Source: Bacteroidia bacterium
GTDB lineage: Bacteria; Bacteroidota; Bacteroidia; Flavobacteriales; Flavobacteriaceae
Length of the DNA: 64,000 nucleotides
Direction of reading: 5' to 3'
NCBI GenBank assembly: GCA_030428705.1
Contig: JAUIDI010000001.1
Coordinates: 434,001-498,000 of the forward strand
Positions 9,171 to 17,810 of the stretch are shown one piece after another. Within the stretch, counting starts at the first letter, position 1. Each line of letters begins with the position of its first letter. Made by a program: the position numbers and the translations under genes. Below the pieces are notes generated by a model. It searched no databases and was not told the DNA's origin. It saw only the letters and a list, made by a program, of their open reading frames with translations.

Positions 9171-9291
9171 CGCGTAGCAAAAATAAAAACAAAATGTTCC
9201 CCATGGCGATCTATTTCCCGTTTTGATTTATAATTATTACGCAATTGGAGTAAGATATATGCCATTAATCGAACTATTAACAAAACGAACC

Positions 9292-10029
9292 ATGAAAAAG
9301 TATTTTCTAGTTGTAGCCTTCTTATTGTTTTTTGCCTGTAAACAGGAAAAAGATTCCATTTTAACGGCGCAGCAGATCGTTGACAAAAGTATCGAGGTCT
9401 GTGGGGGCGATCTGTACAAGACCAGTAACATTTCATATGATTTTAGGGATATTACCTATGCCCTCGATGTTACCAAGGGCCAACGAATACTTAAGCGTAT
9501 TATTACGACGGACTCTTCGGTTATTAAGGATGAACGCTATCCCAACAAATTTGAAAGATATATTAACGATAGTCTAGTGGCTCTACACGATACATTGGCC
9601 AATAAATATGCAAACTCGGTAAATTCTGTCCATTATTTTGCTTATCTGCCCTTTGGATTGAACGATGCTGCCGTAAACAAAGAATTACTTGGGAGAGTAA
9701 ACATAAAGGGACAAGACTATTACAAGGTCAAAGTAACATTTGACCAAAAAGGTGGCGGTAAGGATTTTGACGATATTTATGTGTATTGGTTCAATACCAA
9801 CACTTTTGAACCCGATTTTTTAGCCTATGAGTTTCATGTCGATGGAGGCGGTATGCGATTTCGGGAAGCTTACAATGAAAGGTCGGTAGGTGGCATACGG
9901 TTTGTCGATTACAACAACTATGAACCAGAAGACCCGTTGCATTCGATTTATGAGATCGATAGCTTATTCCTTGCCAATAAGCTTAAACTGCTTTCTAAAA
10001 TCGAATTGCGAAACATTACTCTCGAGTAG
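9292..10029 (+). CDS. Lipoprotein of unknown function (possibly DUF6503-like)
   Basis: A 245-residue predicted lipoprotein. The start ATG at 9292 gives the signal peptide MKKYFLVVAFLLFFACKQEK with a lipobox ending in FFAC; the longer open frame from 9223 is rejected because the signal peptide would be internal. The mature part begins with LTAQQIVDKSIEVCGG and is rich in beta-strand-like segments such as YYKVKVTFDQKGGG and FDDIYVYWF, which suggests a LolA/LolB-like half-barrel. I believe it belongs to the DUF6503 group but cannot verify this. Its 3' end overlaps the convergent phosphatase-like gene by 14 bases. Confidence 0.75.
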   Translation: MKKYFLVVAFLLFFACKQEKDSILTAQQIVDKSIEVCGGDLYKTSNISYDFRDITYALDVTKGQRILKRIITTDSSVIKDERYPNKFERYINDSLVALHDTLANKYANSVNSVHYFAYLPFGLNDAAVNKELLGRVNIKGQDYYKVKVTFDQKGGGKDFDDIYVYWFNTNTFEPDFLAYEFHVDGGGMRFREAYNERSVGGIRFVDYNNYEPEDPLHSIYEIDSLFLANKLKLLSKIELRNITLE

Positions 10030-10567
10030 GGCAGCTGCAATTGAATGTCAATTGCATATCGGTGGTCTTGCCATTGACGATTTGAACGATAAAAAGTTTG
10101 CCGTTCTCATGGTCATCAATGTCATAGTACTTGTCTTCACCGATCATTTTATTGACCAAAGCAGGTGTTGTATTGCTATGTCCGACGACAAGAACATTTT
10201 TATTTAGGTTGTCCGCTTTGAATTGCGCTATATCGATAATCTCCGGGTCATAGTATTGAACGGTAACATCTTGTTTCACCGACGTTGGTGCCGCTGTCAT
10301 CGAGGTACGCTCAAAATCAGTGGTATAAATGGCATCGAGTCTTACGTCATTGAGAATTTCCGCCCAATGCATGGCACGGCCCAAACCAGCTTGATTAAGC
10401 TCGGGATCGGGGTTTTCAAGATCAGATCTGTCCTTCTCGGCGTGCCGAATGAAATAGAAGGTAGAAACCGTGGGTGAACTGAAATCCTCGGCGATTTTTT
10501 GATCTTCCTTACAGCTGGCCAATACTAATATCAGACAGCTGATCAAGATGGTAAAACTTCGTTTCAT
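10016..10567 (-). CDS. Histidine phosphatase family lipoprotein (SixA/PhoE-like)
   Basis: Predicted lipoprotein with a histidine-phosphatase fold. The signal peptide MKRSFTILISCLILVLASC begins at the ATG at 10567, preferred over the upstream ATG at 10606. The catalytic motif is FYFIRHAEKDRSD (RHA in place of the classical RHG, as in SixA), followed by LNQAGLGRA, and the second catalytic histidine is in VLVVGHSNTTPAL. Members act on phosphoproteins or small phosphoesters; because this one is lipid-anchored in the periplasm or outer membrane its substrate is open. Tail-to-tail with the preceding lipoprotein gene, 14-base overlap. Confidence 0.87.
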   Translation of the reverse strand: MKRSFTILISCLILVLASCKEDQKIAEDFSSPTVSTFYFIRHAEKDRSDLENPDPELNQAGLGRAMHWAEILNDVRLDAIYTTDFERTSMTAAPTSVKQDVTVQYYDPEIIDIAQFKADNLNKNVLVVGHSNTTPALVNKMIGEDKYYDIDDHENGKLFIVQIVNGKTTDMQLTFNCSCPTRE

Positions 10568-10754
10568 TGAGCGATTTTTAGTAGTTTTTTGCAGTTTTCT
10601 TAACATTTGTCAACCCAAACCGTTATAGGGGCTGATCGATGTAATGCACTATTTGACAGTTAGTTTTGGGGGTATTCTATTTTTTTTCTTTTATTCTAAC
10701 TAAAATAATCGCAAAATAGTATGTAAAACTTAAGGTTTTTCGTTTTTTTTGCAT

Positions 10755-12482
10755 ATGCTGAGAACACTACCTACAATACTTTTCCTATTCCTCTTGTTTG
10801 TCGTACGGGCGCAAGATGTAACCTTGCCTGTAGACCTTCGACAGCACAATCTTACAGAGTACAATTCGAGTTTTTTTCATCCCTCATTTTCATTGACACT
10901 TAATAATCCGAATTCTGTTGCATTATGGTCACGATGGCAGTGGCAGTCACCAGATGCAGATCCAACGACCCTGTTTTTGAACTATACCCATAGGCTAAAT
11001 GAAAATTCGGTCGCAAGCGCTGGCTTTTTTCAACATAATACAGGCACTTTTCTGAATACAGGAGGTGTATTGAATTATGCCTATACCATGGAAATCAACG
11101 AAAGGGCTTCTCTGGCCTTGGGCTTGAACCTATTCGGTTTCAAACAAAAGTTATCGGATAATAGATTTCAACAAGATCCTCAGATACAACTGCCCCAACT
11201 TGTGATTACCGATGACTTCGTACTGCAATTGGCTCCGGGACTTCTTTTTTCGCTGGATAGATTGAGCGTCGGTATTGCTTCCGAGAACCTTTTCGACTAT
11301 AATTTCACCACAAACGAAAGACATTCTAAGCCCGAGGATAGAATCTATATGGGCCTGGCTTCCTATGTCTTTCCATTGAATTTTTTCAATTTCGAGGAAA
11401 CCGTTTTAAGGCCGATGGTATATTATAAGTCCATTCCCGACAATGATTCTCAGATCGGACTAACAACCTTGCTTTCGACCGAAAAATTTTGGGCGCAAGC
11501 GGGTTATAATAACTTTTATGGAATCTCATTCGGGGGAGGGGGAAGGTTTTTCAAACGTGTTTCTATAGGTGCATTAATGGAGCTGGGCATGGGAAATGAT
11601 TTAAGCGGCAAGGATCCCACATTTGAGGTGCTTGTGGCCTATCGTTTTATAAAATCGGATAAAGAGGAAGAAACAGAAGTTTCGGAGGAGGATAATGAAG
11701 ATGAAAAATTAGAGAAGAAATTGGCCAAAGAAGAGGAGAAGGCCCAAAGACTTGCTGAGAAGGAACAGGAGAAACTGGCGAAGGAAAAGGCGAAAAGAAC
11801 GAAAGACTCGCTTGACCTTGTTAAGAAACAACAAGACCTTGATAGGAAAAAAGAATTGGAAGAACGCCAGAAAAGAACCAAGGATTCACTTGACCTGATC
11901 GAAAAAAACAAGGAAGTCATTGCCCTACAAAAGGAACAGCAACGAAAACAAGATTCTATAAACAAGGTAAGGGAAGCCGAGGCATTGGCAGAGAAGCAAC
12001 GTCTGGAACAATTACGCAAACAGGATTCTATCGCTAAGGCCGAAGCCTTGGCCGAGGCAGAACGACTAAGGGCCAAACGCGAAATCGATTCGTTGACGCA
12101 GGTAAGAATAGCAGAGGCAGAGGCCGCTAAAAAGGCCGAGGAAGAAAAAGCGGCGGAACAAGAGGAAGTTGTTGAAGAAGATCCAGCCGATAGACCTCAG
12201 GCAGGCGAGAAATATGAAGAGGTAAATACCGAAGATGGCCTAGAACCGGGTTACTATTTGATTACGAACGTATTCGGTACCAAAAAGTATTTCGATGCCT
12301 TTATGAAAGATCTGACCGAAAGAGGACTTGAGCCGAAGTCCTTCTTAAGGAGCTTGAACAATTATAACTATGTTTACTTGAAACGATATGATACGATGGC
12401 GGAAGCCCGAAGGGCGAGAGATAGCAAGTATGATGGACGTTATCCAGATAAAACATGGATTTTCAGGGTGGTGAGCAAATAG
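10755..12482 (+). CDS. PorP/SprF-like outer-membrane protein fused to coiled coil and SPOR-like domain
   Basis: A 575-residue protein in three parts. Residues 1-19 are a signal peptide ending VVRA with Gln at the mature N-terminus. Residues about 20-300 resemble the PorP/SprF beta-barrel family of the type IX secretion and gliding system (N-terminal FFHPSFSLTLNNPNSV, YTHRLNENSVASAGFF, ending EVLVAYRF). Residues about 305-470 form a highly charged Lys/Glu coiled coil with repeated units KRTKDSLDL (twice) and RKQDSI (twice). Residues about 490-575 look like a SPOR peptidoglycan-binding domain (GYYLITNVFGTKKYFDAF, then DKTWIFRVVSK). The start is the ATG at 10755, not the TTG six bases earlier. 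It probably ties an outer-membrane barrel to the cell wall. Confidence 0.8.
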   Translation: MLRTLPTILFLFLLFVVRAQDVTLPVDLRQHNLTEYNSSFFHPSFSLTLNNPNSVALWSRWQWQSPDADPTTLFLNYTHRLNENSVASAGFFQHNTGTFLNTGGVLNYAYTMEINERASLALGLNLFGFKQKLSDNRFQQDPQIQLPQLVITDDFVLQLAPGLLFSLDRLSVGIASENLFDYNFTTNERHSKPEDRIYMGLASYVFPLNFFNFEETVLRPMVYYKSIPDNDSQIGLTTLLSTEKFWAQAGYNNFYGISFGGGGRFFKRVSIGALMELGMGNDLSGKDPTFEVLVAYRFIKSDKEEETEVSEEDNEDEKLEKKLAKEEEKAQRLAEKEQEKLAKEKAKRTKDSLDLVKKQQDLDRKKELEERQKRTKDSLDLIEKNKEVIALQKEQQRKQDSINKVREAEALAEKQRLEQLRKQDSIAKAEALAEAERLRAKREIDSLTQVRIAEAEAAKKAEEEKAAEQEEVVEEDPADRPQAGEKYEEVNTEDGLEPGYYLITNVFGTKKYFDAFMKDLTERGLEPKSFLRSLNNYNYVYLKRYDTMAEARRARDSKYDGRYPDKTWIFRVVSK

Positions 12483-12502
12483 ATAATAAATTCCCCCAAT
12501 AA

Positions 12503-12534
12503 AAAGACCCTTGACAGTACTGTCAAGGGTCTTT
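12503..12534. terminator. Bidirectional terminator, perfect 32-base palindrome
   Basis: The arms AAAGACCCTTGACAGT and ACTGTCAAGGGTCTTT are exact reverse complements with no unpaired centre in the sequence. It lies between the convergent PorP-fusion and TetR genes, with an A-run before and a T-rich stretch after, as expected for a two-way intrinsic terminator. Confidence 0.88.
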
Positions 12535-12566
12535 CATTTTTCCACCAAAAAGAGCAGCAAAGGAAA

Positions 12567-13163
12567 TTATTTCTTGATTTCCCTATTGATAAGTACTTCC
12601 AAATAGGCCACTGTGTTCATTAAGTATTTGCGATCCCTCGTAATAGTGCTCATCGCCACTGCCCCCTGAAGCATGGTATACATTTGTTTGGCAAACTGTA
12701 ATGGGGTTACGGGAAGTCGAAGTTCATTGCCGTTCACACCGTTTTCAAGTACCAACGCTATTTTACCTTCAATGGTCTTTACAGTTTCGCGAACTGCTGC
12801 CGCCAGCAGCCTATTATTGTGCTGTGCATCTACTCCTACGTTCAATACGGGGCATCCACCCATCTCGTCGGTAAAAATGTCATAGTTGCGGTAAAATTTT
12901 GTGAGTACGAAAAGTTTTTCCAGTGAGGTTCCTTCCGTGTTCAACTGCTCATCAATGGCACTCAACAAACGTTTACTGTTATATTCGAATGCCGATAAAG
13001 CCAGTGCCTCTTTGTTTTCGAAGTTGCCGTAAAGTGCCCCTTTCGTAAGTCCGGTCGCCTCGGTGAGATCGCTCATGCTCGTTGCTACATATCCCAATTT
13101 GTTAAAAATAGGGGCCACGGTCTCGATGATATATTTTGTGGTTTTTTCGGCTTTGGAGGTCAT
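12567..13163 (-). CDS. TetR/AcrR family transcriptional regulator
   Basis: A 198-residue one-component regulator. The N-terminal helix-turn-helix is clear: KYIIETVAPIFNKLGYVATS, then MSDLTEATGLTKGALYGNFE with KEALALSAFEYN. The remaining helices form a ligand-binding domain, and VLNVGVDAQHNN plus the Cys in GGCPVL point to the YcdC/NemR-like branch. The ATG at 13163 is preferred over a TTG nine bases upstream. A 20-base palindrome lies 31 bases upstream of the start, which suggests autoregulation. No divergent target gene is present: the next gene upstream is clpB, on the same strand and ending in its own terminator. Confidence 0.9.
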   Translation of the reverse strand: MTSKAEKTTKYIIETVAPIFNKLGYVATSMSDLTEATGLTKGALYGNFENKEALALSAFEYNSKRLLSAIDEQLNTEGTSLEKLFVLTKFYRNYDIFTDEMGGCPVLNVGVDAQHNNRLLAAAVRETVKTIEGKIALVLENGVNGNELRLPVTPLQFAKQMYTMLQGAVAMSTITRDRKYLMNTVAYLEVLINREIKK

Positions 13164-13194
13164 TTTGGGCAATTTTACACGAATATAAAAAATC

Positions 13195-13214
13195 TATATA
13201 CTGCATGGTATATA
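13195..13214. promoter_or_regulatory. Candidate TetR operator
   Basis: Inverted repeat TATATAC-TGCATG-GTATATA with perfect 7-base arms and a 6-base centre, located 31-51 bases before the tetR start codon. Position and symmetry are those of an autoregulatory TetR-type operator; binding has not been shown. Confidence 0.55.
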
Positions 13215-13231
13215 TTGTTGATAAAAAAACA

Positions 13232-13256
13232 CCTATCCACATTCTAGTGGCTTAGG
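13232..13256 (-). terminator. Terminator of clpB
   Basis: CCTA/TAGG and CCAC/GTGG pairs form a two-part stem around a 6-base loop with a small internal bulge. On the minus strand the stem is followed by a run of seven T at 13229-13223. It separates clpB from the tetR promoter region. Confidence 0.6.
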
Positions 13257-13280
13257 GTTTTTTTTACTTCTATAAAAGGA

Positions 13281-15881
13281 TTACTCTACCAGTTCCCCTT
13301 GATTTCTAAAAACAAGTTTTTCATTGAAAGAATCTATGAGTACAATGCTATCCGCTTTGATCTTGCCACCTAGCAATTCTTTTGACAGATTGTTGAGTAC
13401 TTCTTTTTGAATGACCCTTTTGATGGGCCTGGCTCCATATTGTGGATCATAACCTTTATTTGCCAAATAGGTTATGGCCTCTTCGGTAGCATCGATCGTA
13501 ATCTGTTGTTGCGACAACATTTTCTTTAAGGCGTTCAATTGCAATTTCACGATTTCCGTGATGTCTTCTTTGTTCAACGGCGTGAACATGATGATATCAT
13601 CGATCCTGTTCAAAAACTCAGGACGGATCGTTTTACGCAGCAATCCTAAAACTTCGACCCTTGCGGCTTCGGTTGCGCTATAAATATCCTTACTGTTCTC
13701 GAATTTCTCCTGAATAATATGGCTTCCCATATTACTGGTCATAATGATGATACTGTTCTTGAAATCCGCGACCCTACCTTTGTTATCGGTCAGACGACCT
13801 TCATCCAGAACCTGTAATAATACATTAAAGGTATCGGGATGCGCTTTTTCTATCTCGTCCAACAACACCACGGAATAGGGCCTTCTTCGCACGGCTTCGG
13901 TCAACTGGCCGCCTTCATCATAGCCAACATATCCTGGAGGGGCACCTACCAAACGGCTGACCGAATGACGTTCCTGGTATTCGCTCATATCGATTCGGGT
14001 CATGGCGTTTTCATCATCGAAAAGGTAGGCCGCCAAGGTTTTGGCCAATTCGGTCTTACCGACCCCGGTCGTACCCAGGAAAAGGAATGACCCAATAGGT
14101 TTTTTGGCATCCTGGAGCCCGGCGCGACTACGTCGTATGGCATCCGATACCGCTTGAATCGCTTCTTCTTGGCCCACAACCCTTTTATGCAGCACTTCTT
14201 CCAACTTTAAAAGTTTGTCCCTTTCCGATTGCAACATTTTAGTAACAGGTATTCCTGTCCATTTCGCCACTACCTCGGCAATATCCTCATTGGTGACCTC
14301 TTCTTTGATCAAAGTGCCCGCACTTTGTTGTTCGTCGAGTTCTTTTTGAAGGCTTTCCAACCTTTCCTGGGCTTCCTTGATCTTTCCGTATCGAAGTTCG
14401 GCTACCTGCCCATAATCTCCGTTACGTTCGGCCCGTTCGGCTTCCAGTTTAAATTCCTCGATATCTTGCTTGGTCTTTTGAATATTGTCAACAACGGTTT
14501 TTTCGCTTTCCCATTGGGCGAAGATTTCATTGCGGTCTTCCTTCAAATTGGCCAAATCGGCATTAAGCGTTTTTAGCTTCACTTTGTCGTTTTCTCGCTT
14601 GATGGCCTCGATTTCGATTTCCAATTGCATTATTTTACGATCGAGTACGTCGAGTTCTTCGGGTTTTGAGTTGATTTCCATCCGTAGCTTCGATGCGGCT
14701 TCATCCATAAGGTCAATGGCCTTATCGGGCAAGAACCGATTGGTGATATAGCGCTGCGAAAGTTCGACTGCAGCTATGACGGCCTCGTCCTTGATACGAA
14801 CTTTGTGGTGCGCTTCGTACTTTTCCTTGATACCGCGGAGTATTGAAATTGCACTCTCGGTATCAGGCTCATCGACCACCACTTTTTGAAATCTACGTTC
14901 AAGAGCCTTGTCTTTTTCGAAATATTTTTGGTATTCGTCCAAAGTTGTGGCTCCGATGGCACGGAGTTCACCCCGGGCCAAGGCCGGTTTCAAAATATTG
15001 GCGGCATCCATTGCGCCCTGTCCGCCTCCGGCACCGACCAAGGTATGGATTTCGTCAATGAATAATACGATATCGCCATTAGAACTGGTAACTTCTTTGA
15101 TTACCGATTTAAGGCGTTCTTCGAACTCACCTTTATATTTGGCCCCTGCGATTAGGGCACCCATATCCAAGGAGTAGATAACCTTTTCTTTTAGGTTTTC
15201 GGGCACATCACCTTGTATGATCCGATGCGCAAGACCTTCTGCGATGGCTGTTTTGCCCACTCCGGGCTCGCCTACCAACATGGGGTTGTTCTTGGTGCGT
15301 CTTGAAAGAATCTGTAAGACACGCCGAATTTCCTCATCACGGCCAATGACAGGGTCAAGTTTGCCGCTATCGGCCAACTGGTTCAAGTTTCGGGCATATT
15401 TATCCAATGAGTTATAAGTATCCTCGGCACTTTGTGATGTTACCTTTCCACCTTTCCGCAATTCTTCGATTGCGGCCTTTAAATCTTTTTCGTTTACGCC
15501 CTGGTCTTTTAAAATCTGGGCAATTTTACTTTTGGATTTAAAAATCGCCAAGATGAGATGTTCTATGGAAACGTATTCGTCTTCCATTTTTTTGGCAATA
15601 ATATTGGCCTCGTTAAGGGTTTTGCCTGCTTCTCGGGAAACCATGATCTCGCCACCGGAGACTTTTGGAAAGCTCTCGAGCTCTTTTTCTAGAATCTGTT
15701 TCAGGATGGAAACATTGACGTTCAGTTTTTTTAAAATGAACGGCAGCACATTCTCTTCGACTTCCGAAATAGCCTTGAAAATATGTTCGTTCTCGATTTG
15801 CTGATGTCCCATTTCTTGTGCAATCAGCTGTGCTTGCTGAATGGCTTCCTGGGACTTTATGGTGAAATTATTAAAGTTCAT
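13281..15881 (-). CDS. clpB: ATP-dependent disaggregase ClpB
   Basis: Hexameric AAA+ chaperone that, with DnaK, pulls proteins out of aggregates. The 866-residue length is normal. In order: N-domain (residues 1-145, [18 protein letters not shown]), first AAA+ module with Walker [14 protein letters not shown] and Walker [16 protein letters not shown], the long coiled-coil middle domain (about 410-525, rich in Lys/Glu), second AAA+ module with Walker [13 protein letters not shown], and the C-terminal [14 protein letters not shown] and [11 protein letters not shown]. The pore-loop [10 protein letters not shown] is intact. It has its own upstream region with a palindrome also found in front of dnaK. 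Confidence 0.98.
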   Translation of the reverse strand: MNFNNFTIKSQEAIQQAQLIAQEMGHQQIENEHIFKAISEVEENVLPFILKKLNVNVSILKQILEKELESFPKVSGGEIMVSREAGKTLNEANIIAKKMEDEYVSIEHLILAIFKSKSKIAQILKDQGVNEKDLKAAIEELRKGGKVTSQSAEDTYNSLDKYARNLNQLADSGKLDPVIGRDEEIRRVLQILSRRTKNNPMLVGEPGVGKTAIAEGLAHRIIQGDVPENLKEKVIYSLDMGALIAGAKYKGEFEERLKSVIKEVTSSNGDIVLFIDEIHTLVGAGGGQGAMDAANILKPALARGELRAIGATTLDEYQKYFEKDKALERRFQKVVVDEPDTESAISILRGIKEKYEAHHKVRIKDEAVIAAVELSQRYITNRFLPDKAIDLMDEAASKLRMEINSKPEELDVLDRKIMQLEIEIEAIKRENDKVKLKTLNADLANLKEDRNEIFAQWESEKTVVDNIQKTKQDIEEFKLEAERAERNGDYGQVAELRYGKIKEAQERLESLQKELDEQQSAGTLIKEEVTNEDIAEVVAKWTGIPVTKMLQSERDKLLKLEEVLHKRVVGQEEAIQAVSDAIRRSRAGLQDAKKPIGSFLFLGTTGVGKTELAKTLAAYLFDDENAMTRIDMSEYQERHSVSRLVGAPPGYVGYDEGGQLTEAVRRRPYSVVLLDEIEKAHPDTFNVLLQVLDEGRLTDNKGRVADFKNSIIIMTSNMGSHIIQEKFENSKDIYSATEAARVEVLGLLRKTIRPEFLNRIDDIIMFTPLNKEDITEIVKLQLNALKKMLSQQQITIDATEEAITYLANKGYDPQYGARPIKRVIQKEVLNNLSKELLGGKIKADSIVLIDSFNEKLVFRNQGELVE

Positions 15882-15931
15882 ATATCAATTCTTTTTGTTG
15901 TTATTGTTTACTTTTGGCTAGGTTAGGACAA

Positions 15932-15961
15932 CAACCTTACCAATACCCAACACCAGACAAA
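15932..15961 (-). promoter_or_regulatory. Putative clpB promoter
   Basis: On the minus strand TTTG (15961-15958) is followed after 18 bases by TAAGGTTG (15939-15932), one mismatch from TAnnTTTG. Predicted transcription would start about 45 bases before the ATG at 15881. The -33 box lies inside the GACA-N3-TGTC palindrome. Confidence 0.4.
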
Positions 15962-15967
15962 ATGTCT
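15955..15967. promoter_or_regulatory. Palindrome upstream of clpB (candidate heat-shock operator)
   Basis: AGACA-AAA-TGTCT is a perfect palindrome with a 3-base centre. The core GACA-N3-TGTC (15956-15966) is repeated in front of dnaK at 55034. It overlaps the proposed -33 box, which would suit a repressor. Confidence 0.4.
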
Positions 15968-16049
15968 CATAAAACCAACAAAAAACAGGACATTTAGTCA
16001 GCATGTAAGTTTGGTAGGGATATCCGACAGATACCAAAAAAAGATATAA

Positions 16050-16439
16050 ATGTTCGGCAAGTTTTTCAAGAAAAAAGAGAATGGTGACGGGAAGGAAAAT
16101 ACTAGAATTCCATGGATACCCTTAACATCGCGGGAGCAGTTGGACGAAATTATCGATAAGTCCGAAGTGCGAACCCAAATGTTGTTTAAGCACTCGACTA
16201 CCTGCGGAATCAGTAGAATGGTGCTCAATAGGTTCGGAAAAAATTTTGACTTCAAGGAGAATCAGGTCGATCTCTACTATTTAGACCTACATAGTTTCCG
16301 GGGACTTTCGAACGACATCGCTTCGCGGTTTCGGGTCGCGCACCAATCACCGCAATTGTTGGTCGTCAAAAATGGGGTAGTGGTAGCCCATGACTCCCAT
16401 GGCGGAATCAACGACTTGGATTTAAAAACATTGGTTTGA
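16050..16439 (+). CDS. ytxJ: YtxJ/BrxC-type monothiol bacilliredoxin
   Basis: Thioredoxin-fold protein of the bacillithiol system, removing bacillithiol from oxidised proteins. The 129-residue product has a basic N-terminus (MFGKFFKKKENG), then IPLTSREQLDEIIDKS, the single-cysteine active site KHSTTCGISRMVLNRF, the strand DLYYLDLHSFRGLSNDIA and cis-Pro segment HQSPQLLVVKNG. The TCGIS motif separates this family from ordinary thioredoxins. It implies that the organism makes bacillithiol, as many Flavobacteriia do. Single gene, divergent from clpB. Confidence 0.9.
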   Translation: MFGKFFKKKENGDGKENTRIPWIPLTSREQLDEIIDKSEVRTQMLFKHSTTCGISRMVLNRFGKNFDFKENQVDLYYLDLHSFRGLSNDIASRFRVAHQSPQLLVVKNGVVVAHDSHGGINDLDLKTLV

Positions 16440-16440
16440 A

Positions 16441-16475
16441 AAAAAGGTCTTTCCTGAAATTGGAAAGACCTTTTT
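16441..16475. terminator. Bidirectional terminator between ytxJ and a lipoprotein gene
   Basis: Perfect 14-base stem AAAAAGGTCTTTCC / GGAAAGACCTTTTT with a 7-base loop TGAAATT. The A-run and T-run on either side allow termination in both directions between these convergent genes. Confidence 0.9.
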
Positions 16476-16477
16476 AA

Positions 16478-17689
16478 CTATCGCGAAGATAAGTTTCTAT
16501 TCGGGTCGAATTTGTGCCGAAGGATTATGTTCTTGATTCGATTTTTGATATCCTCACCTGCATCATAAACCATTTGCTCATCGTTTGGAAAAGGCACTGC
16601 GGCCAAATCAAGTAAGGCAACGAGATCATTGTCCAGCGCGCGTTTGTCACCTTTGTAATTGGCGTATGCATGCTCGAATATAAATTCGCTGGATAATGGA
16701 TAGGTATTCAATTGCTGTTTTGTTCTCAAATCAATATAACTGACATTGCCCGTGACTTGGGCGGCCTTGTGCTGCGTGAATTGATAAAAATCGCAACGCA
16801 CCGTCCTGAATTTATCGACCTTGATCTTATTGCCAAGGCTGTCTTTTACGATATTGCCATTGGAATCATAGAGATATTTATATCCATCTTTGATCTGCTT
16901 CTCCTTAATGACCTGTTTTTCGTTGACACGTTCCGGTGATATATTGATGTCCTTAAAAGCGACCTGCATTTCATAATCGTAATCGACATTCTCTAAGGCA
17001 TTGGTATGGTATGTGGTCCAAAGATCATCAAGGCCATAGGCATTGAAATTCAACAATTCTTCTTCCAATCGAGTCGGAACGATCTTGTCGGTGTCATTGA
17101 TCATACTGACTTTTACAAAATCGAGGCCTTTTCTATGGGCTTCTTCGATTCTAAGTTTGACATCGTCGTAACCGGGATTGATTTCCTCCAAATAAACGAA
17201 ATCGTCATAGGCCTTTCGATAATCGAATTTGCTGGTAGCATTTTTCAAAAGATTCGAGGCGTTGTCATATAGATATTCCGACAGGTCATCTTTTGAATCA
17301 AGAATGGCATCCTGATAGTTGTTGAAAGAAAAATGGGCATCCCTGTTTTCATCATAAATATGTAACGGAAGCAGAGGTTTGATCTGTTCCTGTATCGACC
17401 TCAGGTTTACATAGGTGTTGTAGATCGTTTCATAATGAGCAGGATTTTCATCATCTTCCAAGAAACCGATTCTTTCCAATTCTCTTGTAGTATTCTTTTC
17501 AAAAGCTTCTTCCAAAAGAATGATATAAGGCTGATTGCTCTTTTTTTCTTTGTTATTGGCCAAATTGTTTATGGCCTTGTGTATGGCATTGTTGTAATTA
17601 CCTGTATTAATGGCCTTTTGGGTCTTTTTAACACCTCCACAAGCGATCAAAACAATTGATATTGCCGAAAATAGTATTGCTTTCTTCAT
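16478..17689 (-). CDS. Lipoprotein of unknown function
   Basis: A 403-residue predicted lipoprotein; I do not recognise the family. The start ATG at 17689 gives the signal peptide MKKAILFSAISIVLIACGG with lipobox LIAC; the frame extends twelve codons upstream but this would bury the signal. The mature N-terminus contains a short TPR-like helical stretch (AINTGNYNNAIHKAINNL and YRKAYDDFVYLEEINPGY), followed by beta-rich segments including CDFYQFTQHKAAQVTGNV. No catalytic motif was seen. Similar proteins are common as hypothetical lipoproteins in Flavobacteriaceae. Confidence 0.8.
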   Translation of the reverse strand: MKKAILFSAISIVLIACGGVKKTQKAINTGNYNNAIHKAINNLANNKEKKSNQPYIILLEEAFEKNTTRELERIGFLEDDENPAHYETIYNTYVNLRSIQEQIKPLLPLHIYDENRDAHFSFNNYQDAILDSKDDLSEYLYDNASNLLKNATSKFDYRKAYDDFVYLEEINPGYDDVKLRIEEAHRKGLDFVKVSMINDTDKIVPTRLEEELLNFNAYGLDDLWTTYHTNALENVDYDYEMQVAFKDINISPERVNEKQVIKEKQIKDGYKYLYDSNGNIVKDSLGNKIKVDKFRTVRCDFYQFTQHKAAQVTGNVSYIDLRTKQQLNTYPLSSEFIFEHAYANYKGDKRALDNDLVALLDLAAVPFPNDEQMVYDAGEDIKNRIKNIILRHKFDPNRNLSSR

Positions 17690-17810
17690 GACATTAGACT
17701 TTAAGGTTTGCACATTGAATTTCAATTGCTATGCCAAAACCGGTCTAGACCATAACGAAAAACGCCCATTGATAGTATAAATCAGGTGTACGACCCAAAA
17801 AAAAGAATAT

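Noticed and set aside
9178-9185. TATTTTTG on the minus strand as smpB promoter
   Set aside because: It ends only seven bases before the smpB ATG and has no -33 partner at suitable distance; too weak to list.
11639-12076. 145-residue minus-strand reading frame inside the PorP fusion gene
   Set aside because: It is the shadow of the Lys/Glu-rich coiled-coil codons, giving a Ser/Phe-rich low-complexity product with no homology features.
12503-12534. GACAGTACTGTC inside the terminator as another heat-shock operator
   Set aside because: The gap is four bases rather than three, and the whole 32-base palindrome lies between convergent genes, where terminators belong.
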